Source: Morella rubra (taxonomy: Eukaryota > Streptophyta > Magnoliopsida > Fagales > Myricaceae). From it: a DNA stretch of 64,000 nt. The translations under genes and the position numbers were made by a program. Below the pieces are notes generated by a model. That model had not been told where the DNA came from, did no database searches, and saw only the letters and a list, made by a program, of their open reading frames with translations. This document shows positions 12,673 through 24,760 of this stretch, piece after piece. The stretch lies in assembly GCA_003952965.2 (NCBI GenBank), contig CM025854.1, positions 14,311,572 to 14,375,571 on the forward strand, read 5' to 3'. Position 1 is the first letter of the stretch, and each line of letters opens with the position of its first letter.

Positions 12673-13362
12673 CTACGACCCGGCCTCATTCTTCTTCTTC
12701 CTCAATATATAAACATTGGTCTCCTCGTACGCGTACGCCGAATGAAGATCCTCGTGCGGAACCTTCTCGATGTCAAACACGTTCTGGGACATTTCCCAGA
12801 ACAGTTTATCGGCCTCCGGAGACCTCAGTTGATAACCGAGCAGCACGACGCCATTGTCAGCCACCAAAGCCTCCATGGTGGACACCAGCGGACCTACAGT
12901 CTCCTCGATGTAAACGACGTCGGTGGCAATGACGTAATCGAAAGGTGGGTTCAGGGATCTGATCTGGTCGGGGTTGTTCCAATAGAGGATAGAGTGCTTG
13001 AGGGTTTTGGCGAGTGCGGCTTTGTTGCGTTTGAGGTTGTGTTTGAGTGCGGGCATGACGGGGGCTATGTCCGTAAGGACGAGGTCAGTGAGTCCAAGGA
13101 GGTAGAACCCCATGCCAGCGGCCCCGCATCCTGCGCCAAGTTCAACGGCACGTTTGCCGCGGAAATCGAGGAGGTGATTGTAGGGGTTGTTGCTGGGGGT
13201 TGGGTTTGGGGTGAGTGGGGCCCAGCGGTCGACGAATTTGACAAGGACGAGGGAGCAAGGCCAGACGGAGGTGCCGACGTGCATGGAGCCGTTGTCCTGT
13301 TGGAGGGAAAGGAGAGAGTTGCGCACGGGCAGCTCGACAACAGGCGAATCTGTGAACTTCAT
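12673..13362 (-). CDS. METTL21-like protein methyltransferase
   Basis: A single uninterrupted 229-residue frame, full length for the family. SAM-binding motif I is seen at about residues 73-84 (VELGAGCGAAGMG) and an acidic post-I residue in VLTDI (D98). The class VII lysine-methyltransferase signature DxxY is DVVY at 148-151, and TSVWPCSL near residue 34 is a usual N-terminal element. Family knowledge: Methyltransf_16 / METTL21 proteins transfer methyl from S-adenosylmethionine to lysines of chaperones or elongation factors, mostly in cytosol; the substrate here is unknown. The first in-frame ATG gives a normal N-terminus without targeting peptide. It has higher GC than its surroundings, which opens several shadow frames. 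Confidence 0.93.
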   Translation of the reverse strand: MKFTDSPVVELPVRNSLLSLQQDNGSMHVGTSVWPCSLVLVKFVDRWAPLTPNPTPSNNPYNHLLDFRGKRAVELGAGCGAAGMGFYLLGLTDLVLTDIAPVMPALKHNLKRNKAALAKTLKHSILYWNNPDQIRSLNPPFDYVIATDVVYIEETVGPLVSTMEALVADNGVVLLGYQLRSPEADKLFWEMSQNVFDIEKVPHEDLHSAYAYEETNVYILRKKKNEAGS

Positions 13363-14140
13363 TGTGGCGTTTGAGTCTGTTGACTGCTGAGTTTGGCTGT
13401 TTCTGTCCGAGAGCTGTGTTGATAGTCGACAATAGGGAGATGTGTTTTGGGCTTATGGGGAAACAGGTGGGTTGGAATTTGGGAATTTCGGTAGAGGCAG
13501 GCCCAATTTGACGTGGGTTCGGAAGCAGATCATGAAAGGTGGTTGGGCATTTGAATTGGGCTTCTAGATTAGGATGTTTTGAATAAAAGAAAGGGCCTGG
13601 CTTTAGAGCTTTTTGGTAAGATGCTTGTGGGGAAAGATCTGTGGACCTTCCCAGTAGATTGCCCGAGGATATTAATCTTGTAAAAGCCAAATAAGAGGTC
13701 CCAATTGCTGTCTCCCCTCAGTCCTCTTTGCCTAGACAGAGAAATTAAGACCTAGCTTGATTCCTCAGAAGAAAAAGAACTCAAAGTCATGGGATGCGCT
13801 TTGGATTATGCTATTTGAGCGTGACATGAAAATAACGTGTCCAAGCAGAACATGGCATGACATTGTTGACAATTCGCCTAAGAAACTCATGAGAAGGAAG
13901 TTTGATATATATATGTAAGACTTCAATGACCTGTCGCATCCGAAAATTCTGTGCGATCGACCTCTTTATTCGGACTTGTCTCTCTTTACAGTGGTGACCA
14001 CTGACCAATTGGATGCATGTAGCACTTCTTAGATAAGTCAAACTAAAGTTGAGATCAAAGCACGAATTCAGCCTCGATCGGCTCACTGTTCCAAATACTC
14101 TTTGATCAGTTAAACTGATCCATTACAAAGTTTTGCATAT
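13363..14140. promoter_or_regulatory. Methyltransferase upstream region
   Basis: It precedes the - strand methyltransferase start and probably contains its 5' UTR and promoter in about the first 400 bases. Overlapping open frames extending the GC-rich region are out of frame with the enzyme. I see no other gene. Confidence 0.4.
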
Positions 14141-14560
14141 TGGTTAAATACACATTGCACTCTCCAATTATGAGGGTCTTGATATTTTACATCTTTTTTT
14201 TTTTTTTTTTTTTTCACGTTTTACCCACAACTATATATTGATTTCAGAAAACTTTGTACATTTCGTTAAATTTTTCTGTCAATTTATTTTTTGGCCTAAA
14301 ATTACAATTTTACCTTTATAAAATGGTCACTATCAAAAAAAATTATGGGGACAAAATTGTAATTTTGCACACCAAAAAGTCATTTTCTGTCTAAATTAAC
14401 CAAAAAATTTAAGTGCAAATTGTTTGAAATCAAATAATTACACTACAACAATTTTTTTTTATCTTTAGTGGTGAAATCCATTTCATCGCTAAAAATATAT
14501 CTTTTAGTGATAAAATTATCGATTTCGTCGCAATGAATTTATTAGTCACAAAAGCGATTA

Positions 14561-14985
14561 CTTTTAGTGACGAAAATATTGATTCGTCACTAAAATGTTA
14601 AAATACTTGTGTTTTTAGCGATGAATATCAATTCCATCGCTAAAAATATCTTCTGCGACCATTTTGTTTTGTCACTAAAAGAAAATATTGGTTCATCGCT
14701 AAAAGTTTAAAATACATGTGTTTTTAGTAATGAATATCAATTTCATCGCTAAAATTATCTTTTGTAATTACTTTTAGTGACGAAAATATTGATTTGTCAC
14801 TAAAATGTTAAAATACCTGTATTTTTAGCGACGAATATCAATTTCATTGCTAAAAGTATCTTCTGCGACCATTTTGTTTCGTCACTAAAAGAAAATATTG
14901 GTTCGCCGTTAAAAATTTAAAATACATGTGTTTTTAGGGACGAATATCAATTTCATCGCTAAAATTATCTTTCGCTACAATTTTG
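14561..14985. repeat. 210-bp tandem subterminal repeats
   Basis: Two head-to-tail copies begin CTTTTAGTGACGAAAATATT at 14561 and 14771. Each contains inverted TTTTAGTGACGAAA / TCACTAAAA pairs. Such clustered short inverted motifs are typical of CACTA subterminal transposase-binding regions. Confidence 0.85.
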
Positions 14986-16863
14986 TTTTGTGGCTTAAAG
15001 TACTTTAGTGACAAAAATTACTAAATCGCCACTGAATAGTTCTTCAACGAAATAAGTTTATCGCTAAATGGTTTATTATAAATTAGTCAAATTAATATAT
15101 TTATCCTAAGCTATATAATGTTACTAATTATTTTATATATTATGATATTCCTTATAATATATTATTTTGTATTATATTTGGAAATTTTTATTTTAAAATA
15201 CCCACTTAATAAAATATAAAATTAGAGGGAGTGTTATGGAAATTGAAGCTATTACATGATATAACTTGATGACTTAATTGTTGTTGTTATATAGAATAGC
15301 TTATTGACATATATGTTATATATTATTATATCACCATACATAATGATATATTATATAATATAGATGCATGCACTACAATAAAAAGTGTCTATAATGACCA
15401 AAACAAGGGTCACTTGAAACCCCTTTCTAGTCGTTACAATTAATAGGTGGACTAAATTTAGTGGTCAAACGTTTGTCATTTTTGCATCGTCTAGTGAAGT
15501 TTGTATGGAGCCGAAATAAGAACGCCGGTATTTGCTTGATTTATCACAAAGACAATGGTCACATAAACAACAGAATCTTTTGTCATTAGATAATTTTTTT
15601 TAGAGCTAATGTTGTAGATATGTAAATAGTTGCCACAACTTACATTTGGTCACCCCTAACAACGTTCTGCGCAGTCATCTTATGTGGTCACTCTTACATG
15701 TTTTTTTCCTCATCATTATGTGAATTGTAGCCACTAGCGTCATATGGTCACCATTAACAACGTTCCGTCTAGTCGTCTTACGTGGTCACTGGTAACAGTT
15801 GACTAATCTCGTTCTATTTTAGTTTTACGTGACAATTTTTAAATGGTTACTAACAATATTGTCATGACTACTACCGTTTCGTCCTTTAAACAAATTGTTG
15901 ACTTTGTTCGTTTAGTGCCTATAAATCATTTTTCGATGATTTTCTAAATGGTCACACAATATGATTATGACCATTTATTATTTTATCAAAAAGTTCCATT
16001 TAGTTACGAAAATGAAATAGTTGTCGTATGACTCTTCATGAAAACTATATGTTATGGTCTGCAATGATTGATTTTCTACCATGTTATCTATATATTGAAA
16101 TTGAACCTGTTCTTACCACAACAAAATGGACAATAACTAATTTTTTGTTACAAACTGAATCTGGTAGTTTGTAGTTTTTCATTACCAACTATTACTGGTC
16201 ATTAAATAATTTGCATTGCCGTTCGTTTTTAGTTAGTAAAGTCTTTTTCCTACAATGAAAAAATGATCATATATTACTTTAAAGGATGAATTTATAATGA
16301 TTGGATTAATCTATTTTTTACTAATAATAAGTGGAATATATTTACTTTTATTGGTGGATTGATTCACGTTACCAATACATCAGATTGACAATCCCAAAGT
16401 GGTCAGTTACTAAAGTTAAATTATTTTTGTACTGGTCATCTAAAACCACAAACTACCACAACAATAATATAGTCGGTAGAAAACTGTTTATGATATTATG
16501 ATAAAAACCATTAATGATCTAATTAAATGCACATAATTCAGATTTATATCAAGAAAACAATTCATAGTTGTTCTGTGTTCGAAAACATTAATACAACAGA
16601 CCAAAACATTGATTCAATAACCTTGGATTTGGTTAGTGAGCTACACCCAGTCAAAAATAAATAAATATATAATAACATTAAAATTCTTAAATTACCTCTT
16701 ACAGTGCTTCATAAACTGCTTTGTCCTTTGATTCCCAAAATCATCCTTCTTAAATACTATGATTGTTGCTGCTTTGAGCTTCAATTTTTTCCTTCAAATA
16801 CTTAATCTGTTCATCTTATTCTATGCACCTTCTTGCATATGCAGTGTACTTTTGAACTAGCTT

Positions 16864-19055
16864 CTATACATAATTGATTAGACTATTACATTTATGCTTG
16901 TAAAACTCCACTTCAGACCTGCATTTTTCCCTTTGTAGTGTCAGCCAAGCCACTTTTGATTTTCTTGTCTCACTTGATGGAGCTGGGATTTCACCTTGTC
17001 CCATGCCCTTCACGTAACTTCTACTAGTCTTAAGCACCTGTGCCAAAACCTCATCTGCAATGACCTGGTCCTTCCTCTCAAGATCTCTCTCACTCTGAAT
17101 TGCAACGATCTTCATCTGTATAATTTACATAACACAAAAGAAAAGAAGTGGTGAAAGGCGAATAAAATACACTATCATTATAAATATTGTACATGTGTTT
17201 GAGTAATGTGTTCAAACAAACAAGTAACATGTAATGCCTCTACTTTGTCATTGATCCAGGTCTCATCCTTGTGCACATGTGTCTTCTTATAGAAATCAAT
17301 AGATGTAGCATCTTCACCTCTCTTATTGCAGTGTAACGAGATTAAATTAATATTACATATATAATTGAGCTTAAATTTCTAGCAACATCAAAGTAAAACA
17401 AAAAGAAACACCAATTTGTTACCTTCTCCTTTCTCAAACAATAAATGGACTTGGAGTCAGTACTATGACGGATTTTCAGCTTCTTTCTATTGTTTGCATT
17501 CTTTTCACACAATTTCTAATAACAAAAATACTCATGTTTGATGTTACATATATCTTGTAAATAAAATTTATCTGACTCATTGTAAACTAACGATTAGGAT
17601 GTACTAATTTGATTAAATGATGTACCTGATAGTCGTTGCTCTCCCATTGGTCACAAAGCTTGTTCCATATTGTTGAATCAACTTCTTGTGGAGGGTTGGC
17701 CTGTGCAATATCTTTTTATTTGAACTATTTTATATATTCCATGTAGTTTGAACATGTAATTCTTGAATGCCTTCTAAAATTGATATTTTATACATTCTAA
17801 ATCCTCATAATGGTCCCAATCAAGAACAAAATCTCCCTGTAAATTTATAGTGTGATTATCAATACTTGTACGCAAATCTCCATGATAAACTTAAGCATAA
17901 AATTATCGAACAAATAGATCAAGAAAATTTCGTTGAACGGAATCATACCAACACATGGTTATACATCTCATTTTTGTCCTCGTCCTTCATATTTGACCAG
18001 CTTTTGTATCCCAAGTTCGTAAACATCCTAACAATGTATGACACCCCCTCAGTATAAATCCTTGTGAAATCATCTGAAGGCGCCCTCGCCCTCTCCTTCA
18101 CCTTAATGGGAATCTTTCCACACTTTCACAGCCTATGAAACTCGGTGCCTCTAACTAATCCACGACCTCTTTTTTTTGGCAATCTTGATATATAAAGAAT
18201 GACGTGAGTGAAGTAAAATGCTGAAGAATTTTGGTAGAGTAATGTAAAATAAAAAGCACAGAAACATAAACATCAATTCTCAAAAAAATATAAACTTTTT
18301 TGTTAACAAGTAAATACCCAATAAAAATTTTGGTTCTCAAATGACAACACATCATAATCTCATTTAACAAATCACACTAAAACATGCATATTTGATATAT
18401 AACATTAAATTTGGGATGAAAAGAAAAAAAAGGTACATGAACCCGAGAGGACAAGAAGACATATGAAATCTCACACAAAAACAAAGGAAAGTTCTTTTAC
18501 AATCTATGTCTTTGGTAATAATTGCTTAAAATGAAAAGAAAAAAACACATATCACATAATAATGTATAAAACACGCAGATTTTGGTGCCACTAAAAAAGG
18601 GAGGTGGGTAGTTATATCCTTTGACCAAAAAAACACATCAATAATTTTATTACGTGTATATTGTTTTCTTAGGTCTCGGTTAGTATCAATCAAATGGATA
18701 AGAATGTACAGTACAGTGTTACGTACCGTTATTGCGAGCAATTTGCTTCTTCAGCTCAGCTATCTCAATATCATCATAGTCTACTGGAATTGTCATGCCT
18801 ACAGTACAAATCAAATGTTTACATATTATTTTTAATAGAGAATAATTAAAACCATGAGAGGCTTCACATTTTACCTTCAATATTGTCTGTTTCTTCCTCT
18901 TTAGCAGTTCTTATGACAATGAAGTTGTCATCGTATGCTTCCACTTCATCCTTTAAAGCCCACATATTTTCATCTACAGTAGGGGTTGCCTGAAAACTAG
19001 CCCTAGTCCTCGGCTCCTCATCCCTTAAAGCCACATACTTTTTTCTACCGAACAC
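16864..19055 (-). pseudogene. TNPA-like second CACTA protein, multi-exon
   Basis: Exon-like blocks in order on the - strand: 18875-19055 (ends DNIEG), 18727-18798 (MTIPVDYDDIEIAELKKQIA), about 17946-18180 (RGRGLVRG, then DDFTRIYTEGVSYIVRMF and NMKDEDKNEMYNHVL), about 17635-17850 (FVLDWDHYEDLECIKYQF, then PPQEVDSTIWNKLCDQWES), 17440-17520, 17230-17330, and 16864-17115 (KMK-type end with RSYVKGMGQGEIPAP). The order and motifs match plant CACTA second-gene products (Transposase_24-like), which bind subterminal repeats with TNP2. The two splice junctions at 18874 and 18799 are in phase. A frame change near an A-run at 18172 and an in-frame stop after EFHRL show decay. Confidence 0.75.
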
Positions 19056-19264
19056 GCTACCTGTACACTAGCTATAGTCATCGGTTTCCAATGAACACTG
19101 ACATTGGAGTTCATATTTGGTCAGAATTATTTATATAAACACGAATATTAGAATTTAATGTGAGTCATAGTACTCTGAGGTTGGATTTTTTTCCCTCCAT
19201 TACTGTTCGTCCCAAACTGATACATCCTTGAAATATAGATGAAAAAAATCGATATAGATAAAAC

Positions 19265-19543
19265 TCAAAATACCTTCTTGTTTGCCGTGCGAAATTCTTT
19301 AAATTCCAAAACATAACTAAACAAACAAAAAATGATATAAATGGAAATTACCTTGTAAAGCTCTGTATATTTAATTCCTCCGCACAAGATTTCATGTTCG
19401 ATGGATGAAGGAGAGTCTCTGGTATTTTTGGATGACCTACACATAAAGCTTTGATGTTCTTCCCATATATATCCGAACATATGAAGGAAACAATTTTCAT
19501 CTCTAATTTGAGGCACCATTCCTCCCACCACTTTGAAAAGCAA
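19265..19543 (-). other. Unassigned ORF block inside CACTA
   Basis: A 92-residue frame begins near VVGGMVPQIRDENCFLHMFG, and a plausible GT donor follows YTELYK. It lies between the TNP2 and TNPA parts on the same strand, so it may be an exon of either gene. I do not recognise the sequence. Confidence 0.35.
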
Positions 19544-20700
19544 AGTTAAGTATTAATTGGCATAGTTGTACACAATTAATCTTGGAGTATATTACGGAAA
19601 TTGTGCTTCAGCTGCTCTTTACAATTAATGAGATGGAAGCAGGCTCCTTATTTCTAGCGAAGCATTAACTCATTTATCATCTTGAACATTCTCCTAAAAG
19701 ATTGGCGAAATGGACTCTCTTTTGTTAAGAATCCAAGTCCTTGTTTAATTCCTTTATACGGTCAACAATTCAATATGGACAATGGCATTGTGTGTGATTT
19801 AGTTAAAATGGTTTACTTCAAATGCATCTTATCTTATAAGAATCCAATTCATTAATTAAATTACTAACGTGCTTTAGACTTCTATTATGGGAATGAGACA
19901 TGTTAATATTATTTTTGTTTAATTCAATTGTAAATATCTTAGTAGTCCAATTGAGACTTGTTATTGTACGCATGGATCATCTACCATCAAGTTCTCAATT
20001 AAATCCACACCTCATAATTGATATTAACAAAAGTCATTATTTAGTGCTAAGGCTAAAAATTTGGATCCACACAGGATTTTTAGAAAAAATACTTTACTAG
20101 GGTTCCACATTAACTAGAATTCTAAATATCAAACCATGACCAGTATATGAATTTTCAATATGACAATTGCATTTATTATTTTATAAAAAGGTCGCGATGT
20201 ACCACAATTGTCATACATCATGGTGGAAGTCATTTTTCTTTCTGCATTTAGATGTTCCTCTAACTGTTGGATGTGATTCAATCTAAATGGAACCGTTACA
20301 GACCCCCGACTAGCTGATTCTACATCGTACTATAGGAAGAAATTGCAATACAGCTGTTGGTTAGTCATGAAAATTTGATATTTCAATATTCAATATTTTC
20401 AGAAAAAAAATGTTAAAGTTTAAATCTATGCCTAATACTACTACGTACCTTCTTGTTCTTACAGTAGAATTTGCATCTGAAAAACATCCTGCATGGGTTT
20501 AGCTTGATCATGGACTTTCTTAAAACAACAAGAAGTCCACACTTTAGCTCAGATTAATTTGCATTAGGCAAGATGCAAGTGGGAGAGAATTAAGAAAATT
20601 AAAGTAAACCATATTCAAGGGAATAAAGAAGTGGTTTTATGTTCCAATGGTTAATCCTTCATATGCAAACACATGCCACATTTTTATCAAATGCTAATTA

Positions 20701-21877
20701 TTCATAATTGCCATATTGATAAACATCAATATCATTACTAGGTGCCTTAGGATCGGGAATGATAAGCGACATGAAAAATTTGCTGTCCATGCACTTTCAA
20801 AGGGACAAATTGTACGGCATGAGGAAAACTGGCCAAGTGCTATGAGAAACACTCATGTTTGAGGAGGGGTTGAAGCCATCACTAATGAGCCCTAGTCAGA
20901 CATTGCGACTTTTCCTTGCAAACCACTCATGTTTTTTATCGAAGTCCTTTCATGCTTCCCTGGCAGGATGTTTCAATACAAGGCCTTTAAGAAGTCGTTG
21001 CTCTTGATGCCATCTCATTTTAGTTACAGTGGATTTGAACATACACAACCTCCTCAACCTCGATTTCAATGGCAATTAGGTAAGCACCTTGTGGGGTATC
21101 TTGCTTGATTTGACACGGTTATCTGACCACCTTGGCTTGCCACAGGTTATACAATTCTCTAAGTTGGCATTTTCCTTACAAAATAGAACACAATCATTCC
21201 TACAAGCTTCAATTCTTTGTGTAACTGAAACCCATACCCCGGAGTAAAGCTTTTGCCTCGTATGTTGAATTATGTAGTAAATTACCTCCTAAAAGTAACT
21301 TCTTAAAAAATCCAAGCCACTTGTTTATGGACTTGTTACTCCTATTAAAACACATCTTGTAATGCAACAGTCTTACTGTGAAGGTGAACTTGGTATAACA
21401 CTGGCAACCAAGATAAACCAGTTTGTGTGCTTCCTTACAAAGCTTCTTAAATGCATGGGGATCACAATCGTAGTTTTTAGCACCTTGTGACCGGATCATT
21501 GTGGGTGTCATCACCGAAGTTCCTTAGCAGCACATCCTTAATCATCTCATCAAAGTTATTATTATGATCTTCGTCATTTAAAATGTCTTTTTGATTCTGA
21601 CTATACTCTTCATTGTCACTATCACATGCAAACCAAACTCATCTAACTCAGTCTCATCGTGGAATATCCACGTGGTGTAATTTGGATCGAAATCTTTCTC
21701 CTATATGTGGTCTTCCACAACGACAATATCATCAAAGATGATGTTCTTACACTTAATACATGGGCATCGAACTCTATTCAGGCTGTCTTTATGTTTAGTA
21801 GCCATACCAATAAATATCTTCAGTCCATTTTTGAAATCACTCCCACGATCAGTACTTCTCATCCATGACTCGTCTAT
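20701..21877 (-). pseudogene. CACTA TNP2-like transposase, truncated
   Basis: The N-terminal Transposase-associated domain is at 21877-21640: DESWMRS, GMATKHKD, then RCPCIKCKN and FDPNYTTWIFHDE. It is followed by HKLVYLGCQCYTKFTF, SNKSINKWLGFFKKLL and STYEAKALLRGMGFSYTKN at 21514-21209, and by GLISDGFNPSSNMSVSHSTW, FLMPYNL and LIIPDPKAPSNDIDVY at about 20900-20715. These are the expected sequential motifs of TNP2 (Transposase_21). The presumed start codon is ATA instead of ATG. There are several stops and frame changes, and the C-terminal half is missing. No functional transposase can be made. Confidence 0.88.
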
Positions 21878-22972
21878 GATAAACTAGTGTTACAAATACA
21901 GAACATACAAAAAGAACATATCAATATAGCAAGTTTAATTTTTCTGAGGGTTAATTACAAAAAACTTCCATGAACTTGTATGTCGATCTCAAATACTCCT
22001 TGGACTAAAAATCATTACAACCCGGTCCATCTATTATATGGCACGTTATAATTTGACTTTTCACCCAAATTTGGCGTTAATGCTCATGTTTTCTATCACA
22101 CGTGCAGGGCACATGACACCCAGACCACGCGAACTTACCAGATTGCCCCCATGCCCTAGCTATTCGACTAAACATCAAAACTAGTCTTCGATGTGGTGCG
22201 TTTTGCTTCTGTCAGGAGTGTTTCTTCAAAGCTGTCAGAAATCCACAAACAAGAGTGGCAGTTAGGGTAAAACGCGTCTTCTCGGATTGGCTAAGGTAAA
22301 ACACTGACATTTATTGTGTTTCCTTTACTTATTTTCACTTGGCATTATTGTTTGCGAATCTGTTTAATGATACACCCATGCGGCTAAATCTGAAATCTTT
22401 GTTTTCATAACACCTTAATAGTAGCCAATATGTAAGAATTAGCATTGGTCTATTCAATTTCTATCAAGTATAAACCACTAATGATTTGACCATAGTTAGA
22501 AAATTGTTCGGCTCATTTGTTATGATACCATGAAGTCACTCAGCACTGACTGACTAACAAGACTTAACCCACACAAAATATATAATTTAATTTGTTTTTT
22601 GTGCATTTGAAGTGGGGAGGAAAGGAACGGGGGTTTGGAAAACCCCATCCCTACCTGTCTCTTTTTCTTTCACATTTTTCTTTATATTTTCTTGTCCTCT
22701 CCAGAAAACCTCTGGCACATAGGGCATGTGTGATGTGTCTATTATTGTATTCTTTTTAAACATTTGTTTTCCTAAAAACCTTCCTTTAAAAATTAGCTTA
22801 AACTGAAAAATCAGATTGGTTTGGAAAAATTATTTTTAGTTTGCAACATGAGATTAAGTGCTTTAGTTAGGGTATTGACATCTTTTATCAGTAATTGTTT
22901 CATTGTTTCAAAACTGAGATTAAGTGTGTTGTGCTACTGCTAATTCGAGATTTTGTTTAATCAGATTAAGTG

Positions 22973-23444
22973 ATGTCCACTGTTAATAGTGGTTCCAGCT
23001 CTTGGGTTACAGATAGTAGAGCAAATTCTGGCGGCCCTCAATGTTTCTACGGAGTCACAAGCTACTTAAAGACGTCATACACCGAGCACAATTTTCAGAC
23101 GTTGATTTTATAGTTGTCTAAACTATAAGATTAAACGCGAGTGTGGATTTTTTGCTTGGTTTGATCCTCTGATGTGTGAACATAGGAAGAGGGTGTTGAA
23201 ACTTATGCGAAATAGGCAAGAATGTTTAAATGTCGAGTAGAAGAACATTGAAATCTTAAAGGAGGACATGGAAAGCTTGAAGGATGACAGTGAAAGCCAG
23301 AAGGCAGAGATTGGAAGCCTGAAGGAGGAGAACAAAAACCTGAAGGAGGAGATTGAAAATTATGGCACTGTTGTAATTAAATATAAGCTCGCTATGTTTG
23401 TTTTGTGCATTATGTTAGTAGTTATAGGGCTTTTGATGTTGTAG
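22973..23444 (+). pseudogene. GRF zinc-finger/coiled-coil/TM protein of MULE
   Basis: The reading starts MSTVNSGSSSWV with a CFYG half-motif. After one frameshift it continues FYSCLNYKIKRECGFFAWFD and PLMCEHRKRVLKLM, the second half of a GRF zinc finger (C-x-C, then YxxC, CGFFxWxD). An in-frame TAG follows CLNVE. The downstream frame is a charged coiled coil (ESLKDDSESQKAEIGSLKEE) that ends in a hydrophobic segment (LAMFVLCIMLVVIGLLML), a likely membrane anchor. Family knowledge: small GRF-finger proteins of this build accompany plant MULE transposase genes; their role in transposition is not settled. This copy is dead because of the frameshift and stop. Confidence 0.8.
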
Positions 23445-24760
23445 ACCAGGGACCCTAATTATTGTAGTACTCATGTCCTTTTGATTGTGTAATTTGACAT
23501 GAGACCCTATGTTAGTGGTTGACGGTTAGGTTTGATGTAACTTGTTTGCTTTATGTTTACCATTATTTTTGTCTTTTGTAACTCTGTTTGGAATGTGACA
23601 AAAATTTGACTTCAGGTGTTGGTGCTTCATTTTGGTTTATTGCCAAATTCAAAACATAAAGAATGTGCTATATAACATTTTGGTGTCTTGCCAAATTGTT
23701 ACATTAATTGCCAACTTATTTGGCCTAAAAAAAATGCTATATAACGTCTCAATGAAGAACCTTTTCCATCTGTTTTAATTGCAAACATAACCTGTCTTAA
23801 AAATACATCCAAATGGCTGAATCAGTTTCATTAAATACATCTAACTGGTTGAACCAATTTCATCAAATACATCCAAATGGCTGAACCATTAAGTACATCC
23901 AGCTTCAAAATAGACAATATCGATAATTACATCACGATATCGATACGCTTTAAACTCCACCAAACACAGCTATTTGGGCTTCACAACCACCTCAAAAAAA
24001 TACATACAAGCTCAATCAATACATACAGCCCAAAACAACAATGACAGCCCAACCAATACATTTCAGCCCAAAACATACATACAGCTCAAAAAGCTACTAT
24101 ACATATGTCCAACAATATCCTCAAAATCACTTCTTTCTCAACCCGCTATCATCCCCCTTCCCCTTCTTCTTTTTCGCCTTCCTCGAGTCATCAATTGCAT
24201 CTGTCTTTCGTTTCCCCTCCCCCTTTTGCTACTTCCCCTTTTCGTTCTAAATTACTTGATTGGGCTGATCTGTTGGTGACCTAGCAACGGAATCTGTAAG
24301 GTTAATGAAGAGTTGTCGGGGAAGCCCTGAGGTCCGTGCCACTCATCTTAAACAATCTGAGCTTTAAGTTTGAGTTGCAACACCCCCAACAGGTGCTGAC
24401 GTGGTTGCAGTTGATGGGCTGCTTCTACTTCTTCCTCAACTACTCGGCAGCGTCGATTGGCTAGACCTTCCCCAACTAAGGGGCAGCGCGATACCAAAGT
24501 ATATATGTGGAACCTACAAAAGTATAAATCATTCAGTTTCAAGTCATTTACTTAAATTATGTGCAAAAAATTTGATACAAACTGAAATGGAAAAATTATA
24601 AAATACTTACAACATCCGTAGTCATAGCCGAAGCAACAGCGTAGGACGATTCAGCTTGTGATGCGGGAAACTGTTATAACACTTATATTAGTAATAAAAC
24701 CACTTAAACATGCAACTAAATTAGATTAATTGTACAAACCTCGGGTGGATTAGTTTGGGG

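Noticed and set aside
13142-13690. Overlapping long frames over the methyltransferase
   Set aside because: GC-rich shadow frames; only the 229-residue frame has conserved methyltransferase motifs.
23123-23335. - strand 70-residue ORF
   Set aside because: Antisense of the coiled-coil part of the GRF-type MULE gene, where GAG/AAG-rich codons leave the other strand open.
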